DNA of 59,532 nucleotides from a gamma proteobacterium symbiont of Taylorina sp. (GTDB taxonomy: Bacteria; Pseudomonadota; Gammaproteobacteria; GRL18), in NCBI GenBank assembly GCA_025655455.1, contig JAHXIV010000064.1:1-59532 (forward strand), read 5' to 3'. Positions 25,149 to 32,438 of this stretch are shown here, piece by piece. A model generated the notes under the pieces. The model saw nothing but the letters and a program-made list of their open reading frames with translations, did not search any database and was not told where the DNA came from. Within the stretch, counting starts at the first letter, position 1, and each line of letters begins with the position of its first letter. A program made the position numbers and the translations under genes.

Positions 25149-26375
25149 TTATTGTGAAGAATGATGAAACTTTGGAGTTTTATCTCTTAACATGACAGTG
25201 GGTTCGGAAAAGCTGGTCAGGCGTTCCATAAAATCAATCATTTCCAACATGGGTGAACCGCGAAAAAATTGTGTCATGGGTCTATCGACCCAGAGACGGT
25301 CAGACCAGGAATAGAGCTCGAAGGCGGTATCACCATAGCCATCATTATTATTGTCAAAACCTTCATAAGTATCCCAGAGATTATTTTTCCAGTTGTTATA
25401 AAAAGAGGCTCTGGGTGAACTGGCCTGGATATTGAGTATATTGGCTTCAAAATGATTATTGTGAATAATATGTCCGCCTCGTTCACCATAAAAATACATG
25501 GCAATATCATTGTATATAAAATGATTATCCTTAATGGTCAGGATATTTTCAGGATCCAGGGGAGCATTGGCGCTCATGCCGACCGCACAATGCAAAACTT
25601 CATTTTCAAGAATACGAATATTATTACTTTCTTTAAATGCCATGGCTGAACCGGAAACACTTCTCAAATGACTGATATGATTTTTATTGATTAACAGATT
25701 GTTGGAATAGATCAGCATTAACCCGGTGGCATTGTGTTTTATGGTGTTGGCTGTGATTTCATTTTCATGTGAAAAAACCAGTTCGAAGCCAATACGGCTA
25801 TGACTGATTTGATTGCTGATAAAACGATTATTCTCCGAATTGGTAATATAAATATCTCTTACTTTGTTAAATTGATTATTTTCAATTAAATTATCATGGC
25901 TATTCCACATTCTCAAACCATCTCCCCTCAGGCTCAGGGAAGTCTCTATGGATGTGATGCTATTATTGCGGATGATATTGTCATTACTGCCCAGAACATT
26001 AATACCAAACAGAGTATTGTCAATAATATTATTTTCGATTAGAGTATTATCGGCTTTAATTGTGATCCCTGCATGAGTCTTGTCAAATGATTCACCTGAA
26101 TTGGTGATATGCAAACCTCTGAGCGTGGTATTATTTGCCTCAATGGTTATGACACTTCCATATCTCTCAGCATCCACAGTGACTTGACCGCGACCATCAA
26201 TAGTTATAGGCCGGGTCAGTACAACAGGACCTGAATAATGACCGGGTTCCGGCTGCAGTATGCCTCCGGGAGGCGTTAGCTCAACGTAGAGCTGCAAGGG
26301 AGGTAGAGCAAAAGCAGATTTTTGAATTAATAAGACAAATATTATAATCAGATAAAATTGAAAATTAGCCGCCAT
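25149..26375 (-). CDS. NosD-like periplasmic right-handed beta-helix protein
   Basis: 408 residues. Signal peptide MAANFQFYLIIIFVLLIQKSAFA, then about ten beta-helix turns with the repeating NN-x-I pattern (NTLIENNIIDNTLFGINVLG, SHDNLIENNQFNKV, NEITANTIKHNATG), a NosD/CASH fold. The C terminus is YDGFDNNNDGYGDT..-like (YEGFDNNNDGYGDTAFEL) as in NosD of the copper-site maturation of nitrous oxide reductase. No nosZ, nosF or nosY is nearby. Its start overlaps the csiV stop by 11 bases, so the two are co-translated. The substrate is unknown. Confidence 0.8.
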   Translation of the reverse strand: MAANFQFYLIIIFVLLIQKSAFALPPLQLYVELTPPGGILQPEPGHYSGPVVLTRPITIDGRGQVTVDAERYGSVITIEANNTTLRGLHITNSGESFDKTHAGITIKADNTLIENNIIDNTLFGINVLGSNDNIIRNNSITSIETSLSLRGDGLRMWNSHDNLIENNQFNKVRDIYITNSENNRFISNQISHSRIGFELVFSHENEITANTIKHNATGLMLIYSNNLLINKNHISHLRSVSGSAMAFKESNNIRILENEVLHCAVGMSANAPLDPENILTIKDNHFIYNDIAMYFYGERGGHIIHNNHFEANILNIQASSPRASFYNNWKNNLWDTYEGFDNNNDGYGDTAFELYSWSDRLWVDRPMTQFFRGSPMLEMIDFMERLTSFSEPTVMLRDKTPKFHHSSQ

Positions 26376-27183
26376 TTGAGGTGTATGGAGTTACGTAGAT
26401 AAGCAGGCCAAATACGGGGTTATCTATGTAATGCAGTTCCTTGCTGCGCATTTTACGACTTTGTGAAAATAAATAGGTCTGATTCACACAGCCAAAGTTA
26501 TCAGTATTTGTGTTTGTTTTCACCTGGTCAATGTTTGATGGTTCTTCTCCCGGTTGATTGTCTGATATGCTGTCACTGACAGGTTTGTTTATCGGATTCT
26601 TGCTATAAACACAATCACCGGCACTGAGATCAACCTTCATATGAAGAAAACGTGAAACAAAAAGTGTGAGCGTGCCGGTCGGTAACAAATTCTCTGAATA
26701 TTGATCGGATGTAATCCGAATGGGTAGCGCTCTGTTTTTAGATAAGGATCTTTGTGTCCAGCCAAAGTGTGCTAATAATTGAAAATCTTTTGAATATTTT
26801 ATATGCGCTGCAGAATCTCTGAGCTGATAATGCTCTGGTGATAAAGCTGAAACGCCACCATATAAGGGTGTAAATTTTTTATTATTAAGATTATATTGCG
26901 CTAAAGCAGAGCTAGGGATGTTATTGATGCTATCACTTTCAAAACCATTTTCTATTTCTGGAACTGAACTGTCCCAATATTCATTGTCTTCCCCTTGTCT
27001 ATTAATGTGTCTGAATAAAATAAGCTCAACAATATAGTATTGCTTTGGTTTTTGCTTTGACTGAGCTGGTGCAGCTGCAGCTATTGTTTGTACAGAGACT
27101 ATAAAAGAAACACCGCTTAACAACAGAATGAATATTTTTTTTAATAGAAAGGAAAAAGGGCGCGTATTGGCTTGATGCTTCAT
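26365..27183 (-). CDS. csiV: CsiV-family envelope protein
   Basis: 272 residues with a signal peptide (ILLLSGVSFIVSVQTIAAAA). The conserved YYIVELILFRHINRQGEDNE block, the GGVSALSPEHYQL block and the late KMRSKELHYIDNPVFGLLIYVTP block identify the family of the Vibrio cholerae peptidoglycan-assembly protein CsiV. It is periplasmic and works with the lipoprotein activator of a penicillin-binding protein. The residues 190-225 are a low-complexity insert. Downstream is the NosD-like gene, overlapping by 11 bases; this pairing has no function I know of. Confidence 0.85.
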   Translation of the reverse strand: MKHQANTRPFSFLLKKIFILLLSGVSFIVSVQTIAAAAPAQSKQKPKQYYIVELILFRHINRQGEDNEYWDSSVPEIENGFESDSINNIPSSALAQYNLNNKKFTPLYGGVSALSPEHYQLRDSAAHIKYSKDFQLLAHFGWTQRSLSKNRALPIRITSDQYSENLLPTGTLTLFVSRFLHMKVDLSAGDCVYSKNPINKPVSDSISDNQPGEEPSNIDQVKTNTNTDNFGCVNQTYLFSQSRKMRSKELHYIDNPVFGLLIYVTPYTSNGG

Positions 27184-27270
27184 GTCTGGTTAAAGACTCC
27201 TGTCTGGTTAAAATATACAAACGTATTATGCAAAATAGAAGCAGGGAAAGCCATAGTTTATAGAATAAAA

Positions 27271-27948
27271 TCAGGAAAATATATTTTGTAATATCTGTTT
27301 GGTAAATAAAGTTCTAAGATAAAAGCCACGCGGTAAAGTTTGCTTTCTGAGTCCGTCCTGACCAATACCGGTTGTAATGACTGATGCATTAGCTGCTTTG
27401 GGTCTGATTTGCAGATATTCACCTTGATGAGCAGTGATACTTTCTACCTGTCCAAGGCTGATTAACTCCATGAATTCTTCCCAGTCAGATTGTAGAATCT
27501 CCATATCATCAGCAGTCGGTGACCAGAGAAAAGCATGTCCTACTTTTCTTTCAGACAGGATAACAGCAGGATCAGCCTCTATTGGAACCCATAAAACCCG
27601 CTTTAGTTTTTTATAAACGCATGAATCCTGCCATTGTAATCCGGTATGATTAAGCAAGGGAACGACACAGACATAAGTGGTTTCTTTTGGAGTATGACGG
27701 CTATTAAGAGGGATCGTTTTTAATTCAATACCAAGATTTTGAAAATCCGGTTCTGAAAGGTTCCCGGCAGTGGCACCAAGACAGACTTCAATCAGCTGTC
27801 CTATCCAGCCTTTATTATGATTGAGATTTTCTGGTATAGGCCAGTGAATATCGGTAGCGAGTTGAGATAAGTTTTTTCCGGATAAGGCTAGTGCCCGTGT
27901 GATGAGTTCGTTTTCAGATTCAGGTTTTGGTATTAGAGAGATTGTCAT
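27271..27948 (-). CDS. mutH: DNA mismatch repair endonuclease MutH
   Basis: 225 residues, normal length. It nicks the unmethylated strand at hemimethylated GATC after activation by MutL. The nuclease centre is visible: NHNKGWIGQLIEVCLGA, then PDFQNLGIELKTIPL (Asp, Glu-x-Lys). Its presence implies a Dam-type GATC methylation system elsewhere in the genome. The next gene upstream ends 6 bases before. Confidence 0.93.
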   Translation of the reverse strand: MTISLIPKPESENELITRALALSGKNLSQLATDIHWPIPENLNHNKGWIGQLIEVCLGATAGNLSEPDFQNLGIELKTIPLNSRHTPKETTYVCVVPLLNHTGLQWQDSCVYKKLKRVLWVPIEADPAVILSERKVGHAFLWSPTADDMEILQSDWEEFMELISLGQVESITAHQGEYLQIRPKAANASVITTGIGQDGLRKQTLPRGFYLRTLFTKQILQNIFS

Positions 27949-27954
27949 TATCCA

Positions 27955-28143
27955 TTAAACTGATTTCATTAATAAAAAAACAAAACCTATAACGAGGATC
28001 AAGGGAATCAATACAGCAAGCAGATCATTGCTTGATGCTTTAGGACTATTTTTTAGCATTTCTTTTGCTCTGGGAAACAAAAAAATGATCATAGCAATAA
28101 TTAATAATGCTGAGAAAAATTTCATCCAATCCATAATTTGCAT
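27955..28143 (-). CDS. Small protein with two membrane helices
   Basis: 62 residues: helix 1 FFSALLIIAMIIFLFP, a basic loop RAKEMLKNSPKASSND and helix 2 LLAVLIPLILVIGFVFLLM. It looks like a conserved small inner-membrane protein I associate with mutH neighbourhoods in gammaproteobacteria. No function is known. It is 6 bases upstream of mutH on the same strand and probably shares its transcript. Confidence 0.65.
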   Translation of the reverse strand: MQIMDWMKFFSALLIIAMIIFLFPRAKEMLKNSPKASSNDLLAVLIPLILVIGFVFLLMKSV

Positions 28144-28217
28144 ACCTTAGGCTTAATTGTTTATATCATGGCTAAAAAAAGAGGGGAGTGGGAGAGTAAA
28201 AACTTTTCAATATGTCC

Positions 28218-28254
28218 AGAAGCCGGATTCAAATGATAATTGAATCCGGCTTCT
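28218..28254. terminator. Strong inverted repeat, probable terminator
   Basis: A perfect 15-base stem (AGAAGCCGGATTCAA / TTGAATCCGGCTTCT) with a 7-base loop lies between the BI-1 gene and the small two-TM gene, both on the minus strand. It should end the BI-1 transcript. The U-run is poor on the minus strand; on the plus strand GTTTTG follows. Confidence 0.7.
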
Positions 28255-28286
28255 GTTTTGCAATATTATTTATGAATGGTTAATTA

Positions 28287-28955
28287 TTAATCATCGCCTG
28301 AGGCAAAGCCCAGTAAGGCAAGAAGATTCACAAAAATATTAAACAAACTTAAATATAGTCCAACTGTTGCCATAATATAATTTCTTTCACCGCCATTGAT
28401 AATACGACTGGTATCATACAGGATAAAGCCGCTCATTATCAGGATAATAACGGCAGACAGTGCCAGAGATAAGGCAGGAATTTGCATAAATATATTGGCT
28501 AGCATTGTGATCAATACTAACACCATGCCAACAACAAGCATGCCGCCCATAAAACTGAAATCACGACGCGATGTTAAAGCATAGCCGGAAAGTGCTAAGA
28601 AGATAACACCAGTACCTCCCAATGAAGTCATAATCAATTGACCGCCATTGGCCATTTGCAGGTATTGATTAAGCATGGGACCCAAGCCAAAGCCAAGCAG
28701 GCCTGTGATTCCGAAAACAACACCAATACCTGCTGCACTATTGGCTGTACGCGGTAGCACAAACCAGATAAGTCCCAATGCTCCAAAAGTGGAAACCAGG
28801 GGCATAAAACCGGGCATTTGCATCTGCATAGAGATAAATGCGGTCAAGGCACTAAAAAGCAGTGTGAGTGAAAGCAGGGCATAGGTGTTTTTCAGTACTT
28901 TATTAGTTTCTAGAATAGCTGTTTGTGACTGTGTAAACTCTACTGATCGATTCAT
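28287..28955 (-). CDS. Bax inhibitor-1 (YccA/YbhL) family membrane protein
   Basis: 222 residues with seven predicted membrane helices. The family ending ALYDTSRI-like is present (GFILYDTSRIINGGERNYIMATVGLYL) with the typical C-terminal LFNIFVNLLALLGF. YccA modulates the FtsH protease and related proteins may leak calcium. A GGAGG lies 10 bases before the ATG. It is transcribed alone and followed by a strong hairpin. Confidence 0.9.
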   Translation of the reverse strand: MNRSVEFTQSQTAILETNKVLKNTYALLSLTLLFSALTAFISMQMQMPGFMPLVSTFGALGLIWFVLPRTANSAAGIGVVFGITGLLGFGLGPMLNQYLQMANGGQLIMTSLGGTGVIFLALSGYALTSRRDFSFMGGMLVVGMVLVLITMLANIFMQIPALSLALSAVIILIMSGFILYDTSRIINGGERNYIMATVGLYLSLFNIFVNLLALLGFASGDD

Positions 28956-29154
28956 TGTTGGTAAGCCTCCGGGCTTTATTTTCTTTTATTTGCTTTGTTT
29001 GAAAATAAGTAAGTTAACTAGAACGTCTTCATTATACTCATAATATGTTATCGATGACATGATAAATCAAGTAATATTTAATTATTTTGCTGTTATATCA
29101 CAAAGAGACTAGCAATTAAAAAAAAGGTTGTTTATAATTCACCTGCTTTTCGAC

Positions 29155-29244
29155 GGTGGGCTGGCAGAGCGGCTGAATGCACTGGTCTTGAAAACCAGCA
29201 AGGAGTTAAATCCTTCGGGGGTTCAAATCCCTCGCCCATCGCCA
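29155..29244 (+). tRNA. tRNA-Ser(TGA)
   Basis: Acceptor stem GGTGGGC/GCCCATC, discriminator G and encoded CCA. Anticodon stem CTGGT/ACCAG with loop CTTGAAA gives anticodon TGA. A long variable arm (AAGGAGTTAAATCCTT) marks a serine tRNA, and TTCAAAT is the T loop. A TATAAT lies at 29133-29138 as a likely -10. The 3' end is the attachment site of the decayed island that follows. Confidence 0.95.
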
Positions 29245-29283
29245 CTTCTAATTATAAAACAATGCGTTGTTTAATTCCTCTCC

Positions 29284-29475
29284 TTATTGATTAATTACTA
29301 GCATATTTTTATGCAACGATTTTGCAACGATATTTTCGGCTGCACCCTGTAATTTCTCACTTGAAAGGTGAGCATATCGCAAAACCATCTTAATATCGCT
29401 CCAGCCTCCTAGCTCTGTCAAAGAAATAATTGAAACATCTCTATTCCAGACATTCTGGAAAGCAGAAATAAACAC
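29284..29475 (-). pseudogene. C-terminal remnant of a tyrosine integrase
   Basis: The frame holds TELGGWSDIKMVLRYAHLSS, the box around the catalytic Tyr of phage-type tyrosine recombinases (YAHLS pattern). The residues before it (AFQNVWNRDVSIIS) only loosely match, and the Arg/His boxes and the whole N-terminal domain are missing upstream. It lies 40 bases from the 3' end of tRNA-Ser, where the integrase of a tRNA-targeted element usually sits. Confidence 0.75.
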
Positions 29476-29577
29476 AAATATCAGTATTTATTTTGAGGTT
29501 TGATAAATCCAGTTATTTTTCAAACGCAGCTGTTCTAGAAATTACTGTATACAGTAATAAACAAAATATTAACAAAG

Positions 29578-29591
29578 TTGATATTTATCAA
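29578..29591 (+). promoter_or_regulatory. Palindromic operator candidate, copy 1
   Basis: TTGATATTTATCAA, arms of six bases, lies about 35 bases upstream of TACAAT, and is conserved exactly in the second leader (32214-32227). A third half-site TATCAAC follows. The -35 region is poor, so an activator bound here is plausible. Confidence 0.5.
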
Positions 29592-29647
29592 GTATTATCA
29601 ACATACTTCTAAAACTAATACTTAAGTACAATAGATATTGCTAAATA

Positions 29648-29714
29648 AAGGTGTATAGTTTTTAGAAGAAACGGAAAACCACAGGTCTCAATTCCTTGGA
29701 CAGCTTGGATTGCT
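29648..29714 (+). ncRNA. c-di-GMP-I (GEMM)-like riboswitch, degenerate copy
   Basis: The sequence AACGGAAAACCACAGGTCTC, then a short loop, then GGACAGCTTGGATTGC aligns with the better copy at 32331-32399 (ACGGAAAGCCGCAGGTCTC ... GATAGCTGGGTTACC). These correspond to the GACGCAAAGCC and GGTAGCxGGGTTACC parts of class I c-di-GMP aptamers. The first stem is shortened and GGGTTACC has become TGGATTGC, so ligand binding is doubtful. It sits 26 bases before the start of a collagen-like protein gene. Confidence 0.5.
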
Positions 29715-29739
29715 TCTTGTTAAATACTGGAGAAATAGA

Positions 29740-30810
29740 ATGAAGAACAATAAATTTAAAATATTTCCATGGATGATTCCTTGCATGATGCTTTTTTTAT
29801 TTCCTTTAAATTGTTCATCTCAAGGAATGGTTGAATATGGACTCCTTCTTGATGGAGACATTGATGGTGATGGGCTGTCTGGGCAATTTGAGTTAATAAT
29901 TGGAACTGACGTGTTTGATTGTGATACAGATGATGATGGTCTGACAGACGGTGAAGAATTTTTTTTTGGTCTTCTTGACGTAGAAACAAACCAATTGAAC
30001 CCATTGAATCCAGATACGGATAATGATGGATTAAATGATGGGCTGGAAGCTGGAAAAGCAGCGGGCTGTCAACCAGTACCAGGAAGCAATATTGCGGGCA
30101 CAGACCCATCCTGGCAAGCTGACACTGATACCTCCACAACAACTGACCCACATAATCCAGATACAGATGGTGATGGTTTATGTGATGGATCTAGTGATTA
30201 TTCGAATGTATGTATTGCAGGGGAAGATGTGAACGCCAATGGTAGGCTTGATGAGGGCGAAACAGATCCTTTAGTAGAGAACTTACCTGATGTGAACAAC
30301 CAAAATCCAATCGCTGTGGCTGGCGATGATATTTTTTCTAGTGCGAATGAAATACAATTAATGGATGCATCAGATTCATATGACCCTGATGGAGACATAG
30401 TAAATTATACATGGAAAAGATTACCACAAAACATTGTACTTTGTAGCTCAATCAATCCACAGTGTGAAATACGAACTATGGGGCTTGCAGAAGAAATTAT
30501 TGAGTTATCAGTTACAGATAATTTAAGAGGTATAGGTACTGATATAATAAAAGTTACCAATCCAGGTGTTGTTGGTCCGCAAGGTGAAGTTGGAGAAACA
30601 GGACTACAAGGTGTTCCTGGGCCAACAGGCCCACAAGGTCTTCAAGGTGAAATAGGATCTCAAGGTGAGCCAGGTATAACTCCAGTAGAACTTCAAACTC
30701 TACAAGAGACTGTTCTTCAGTTGGAAGTATTAGTCAATGAGAATAGAGAGTTTCTTAAACAGCTACCTCAACTAAAAAAATTGATAGATTCATTAACGAC
30801 ACAGGAATAA
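29740..30810 (+). CDS. Secreted protein with TSP3 calcium repeats, PKD domain and collagen-like stalk
   Basis: 356 residues from ATG 29740 (TGGAG just upstream); a TTG ten codons earlier lies in the leader RNA. Order: signal peptide (PCMMLFLFPLNCSS); thrombospondin type-3 repeats at about 30-185 (DGDIDGDGLSG, DTDDDGLTDGEE, DTDNDGLNDG, DTDGDGLCDG); a PKD-like domain at about 190-280 (NPIAVAGDD, ASDSYDPDGDIVNYTW); about 12 Gly-X-Y triplets (GPQGEVGETGLQGVPGPTGP); and a C-terminal coiled coil (LQTLQETVLQLEVLV). Probably trimeric and on the surface or secreted. The cysteine in FPLNCSS could be a lipobox. A terminator follows at 30861. Confidence 0.8.
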   Translation: MKNNKFKIFPWMIPCMMLFLFPLNCSSQGMVEYGLLLDGDIDGDGLSGQFELIIGTDVFDCDTDDDGLTDGEEFFFGLLDVETNQLNPLNPDTDNDGLNDGLEAGKAAGCQPVPGSNIAGTDPSWQADTDTSTTTDPHNPDTDGDGLCDGSSDYSNVCIAGEDVNANGRLDEGETDPLVENLPDVNNQNPIAVAGDDIFSSANEIQLMDASDSYDPDGDIVNYTWKRLPQNIVLCSSINPQCEIRTMGLAEEIIELSVTDNLRGIGTDIIKVTNPGVVGPQGEVGETGLQGVPGPTGPQGLQGEIGSQGEPGITPVELQTLQETVLQLEVLVNENREFLKQLPQLKKLIDSLTTQE

Positions 30811-30860
30811 TGACTTTCTGATTTATGAGTCTAATATATACTTTAACTTCTAAATTAAGA

Positions 30861-30892
30861 TAGGGTCATGTATTATGACCCTACTTTTTTTC
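30861..30892 (+). terminator. Rho-independent terminator
   Basis: Stem TAGGGTCAT / ATGACCCTA with a 5-base loop, followed by CTTTTTTTT. It ends the collagen-like transcript and separates it from the convergent glutaminyl cyclase gene. Confidence 0.85.
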
Positions 30893-30957
30893 CACAATCT
30901 GCTAGCTTTTTTGATTATATTTGAGTAGATTCATAAAACCATGAGTATAATAAAGTA

Positions 30958-31743
30958 TCATCGATCTAAGGTTTTTATTTCAATAATAAATGGCCAACGT
31001 TTACCTGTAATGAAAATTCTTTTTCTTTGTACATCATAAGCAATTCCGTTAAGGACGTTCCCTCTACCAGGAGGTGAAATATCCCGAGCAAGAGAAGACA
31101 GATCAATTCGTGAAATTACCTGTCCATTTTGTGGGTTGATTCGAATAATATCAGTAGATTTCCACACATTTGCCCAAATTTCCCCTTCTATATATTCCAG
31201 TTCATTGATCATTTTCACTGGTGTAATATTGTCTTTCACTATAATTTGATGGTGGGGTAGAAAAGTATCGGGATATAAAAAGGACAAAATAGAGCTGCCA
31301 TTGCTCATAATTAGCCATTGACCGTCATAAGTCAGTCCCCACCCTTCACCTTCATACGAGAATGTTTTAATAACTTTGAGATGTATATCATTTTTATCTC
31401 GAACAAAGCCTATCCCAGCCTTCCACGTAAGCTGAATAATTTGATCATTAACAATGGTAACTCCTTCACCCCAAAAGTGATTCTGCAGTTCGGCAGTTGC
31501 GAGAGTCTTTCCTGCAAGATTTTTTTTGAGCAGTTTGGATTTACCATAAAGACCAGTTCCTTCATAAAAAACACCTTCATCAAAGCAAAGCCCCTGAGTG
31601 AAGGACGTTCGATCATGAGGATAAATATTGATAATCTCGTAATCAGCGATTTCTGGATTGCTATAGGAGGGTACAGCGAGGCACACAAGTGACTGCATGA
31701 ACAATGATAAGAAAATAAGAAAACGAAAAGGCTCATATATCAT
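30958..31743 (-). CDS. Glutaminyl-peptide cyclotransferase (plant/bacterial type)
   Basis: 261 residues from ATG 31743; an earlier start adds 11 residues. Signal peptide LIFLSLFMQSLVCLAV. The rest is the five-bladed propeller of papaya-type glutaminyl cyclase (PF05096): YPHDRTSFTQGLCFDEGVFYEGTGLYG in pieces, LTWKAGIGFV, YEGEGWGLTYDGQWL, NELEYIEGEIWANVW, GRGNVLNGIAYD. It turns N-terminal Gln of exported proteins into pyroglutamate. It lies between the two collagen-like genes on the other strand. Confidence 0.85.
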   Translation of the reverse strand: MIYEPFRFLIFLSLFMQSLVCLAVPSYSNPEIADYEIINIYPHDRTSFTQGLCFDEGVFYEGTGLYGKSKLLKKNLAGKTLATAELQNHFWGEGVTIVNDQIIQLTWKAGIGFVRDKNDIHLKVIKTFSYEGEGWGLTYDGQWLIMSNGSSILSFLYPDTFLPHHQIIVKDNITPVKMINELEYIEGEIWANVWKSTDIIRINPQNGQVISRIDLSSLARDISPPGRGNVLNGIAYDVQRKRIFITGKRWPFIIEIKTLDR

Positions 31744-31838
31744 AATGGAAATTCGCCTGTTATTGTAAATCAACAAATTATGACTGATAACTCTGTCAGC
31801 AGCAATGGAGACTGTAATAATCCCCCTGTAACTTTTAA

Positions 31839-31964
31839 TCTGAGCGGGTCTAATTCCCCGCAGCTTGCTGCGTATGCTTTTAGATCTTTGGTCTATCCAA
31901 ATACCCCGCTTTCACGAAGTGAAAGTCGAGCTTAAGCGAGAGGGCTTGCCCCGGGGATGTTTAT
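31839..31964. repeat. REP-like hairpin block
   Basis: Contains GAGCGGGTCTAATTCCCCGC and GCAGCTTGCTGC (self-complementary), a hairpin CTTTCACGAAGTGAAAG, and ends with the 19-base CCCCGGGG repeat also found at 6715. The first 34 bases recur inverted, with few changes, at 39256-39290. Such blocks resemble REP sequences mobilised by RAYT transposases or the ends of IS200/IS605-like elements; no transposase is in the window. Confidence 0.55.
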
Positions 31965-32213
31965 CTGAAAAAATCAGCCAGTAGCATCTCTAGTACAATA
32001 CCAGAATGAATTCTTTGTTACTATTTCGGTCATAGATTATTTTGTGCATTTCTTCAGTATAGACATTATTTAATCACATTCTGAATTGTCCGCTTTTTTC
32101 TATTTCCATAGAATATTAGAGTTCTCTAAATGTTTGCTGTGGGACGATAGAGGATATTACTATGAGGATGATACAGAACCATAATTCTCCAATAAACAAT
32201 GTGCTTAACAAAG

Positions 32214-32227
32214 TTGATATTTATCAA
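32214..32227 (+). promoter_or_regulatory. Palindromic operator candidate, copy 2
   Basis: TTGATATTTATCAA within a 24-base exact match to the first leader. A -10 like TACAAT follows at 32273-32278 in both leaders. Confidence 0.5.
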
Positions 32228-32240
32228 GTAGTATCAATAT

Positions 32241-32273
32241 ACTACTAAATTACTACTAAATTACTACTAAAGT
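32241..32273 (+). repeat. Three tandem 11-mers in the promoter region
   Basis: ACTACTAAATT repeated three times, the last copy ending GT. The first leader has only one degenerate unit at the matching place. The array directly abuts the TACAAT at 32273, so changes in copy number would alter the spacing between the upstream palindrome and the -10. Confidence 0.65.
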
Positions 32274-32330
32274 ACAATAGACTTCATTGAATAAAGGCGT
32301 AGAGTTTAAAGGGTAGTTCATTTCAGAAAA

Positions 32331-32399
32331 AGCCTACTCCTCTTTCCTTAGAGGGGACGGAAAGCCGCAGGTCTCTATTCCTGAGATAGCTGGGTTACC
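32331..32399 (+). ncRNA. c-di-GMP-I (GEMM)-like riboswitch
   Basis: First stem: CCTCT / AGAGG enclosing TTCCTT. It is followed by GGGACGGAAAGCC (compare GGGACGCAAAGCC of class I c-di-GMP aptamers). Second stem: GGTCTC / GAGATAGC, followed by TGGGTTACC (compare GGTAGCxGGGTTACC). The order and spacing of the two joined hairpins and the 3' GGGTTACC match the GEMM-I layout. It ends 39 bases before the start codon of a collagen-like protein. Class I riboswitches often control adhesins, chitin-binding and collagen-like proteins. A covariance search has not been done. Confidence 0.65.
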
Positions 32400-32438
32400 T
32401 GTATTATTTTCACTTTAATTATAATACGGAGCTTCATC

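Larger units (their letters stand above)
29476..29739 (+). other. Leader region of the first collagen-like gene
   Basis: 264 bases without a gene. It includes a 24-base exact match to the leader at 32207 (starting AACAAAGTTG), the palindrome TTGATATTTATCAA at 29578-29591, a TACAAT (29627-29632) that could be a -10, and the GEMM-like element at 29648-29714. Confidence 0.6.
31777..32438. other. Intergenic region with REP-like repeats and the second leader
   Basis: 662 bases without a gene. Left part (31839-31964): hairpin-forming repeat block. Right part (32207-32399): leader of the second collagen-like gene with palindrome, tandem 11-mers, -10 and GEMM-like RNA. Between them I see nothing else. 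Confidence 0.6.

Noticed and set aside
29756..30151. Minus-strand ORF of 131 codons inside the first collagen-like gene
   Set aside because: It is the complement of the aspartate-rich TSP3 repeats, giving a His/Gln-rich artefact, and lacks a start signal.
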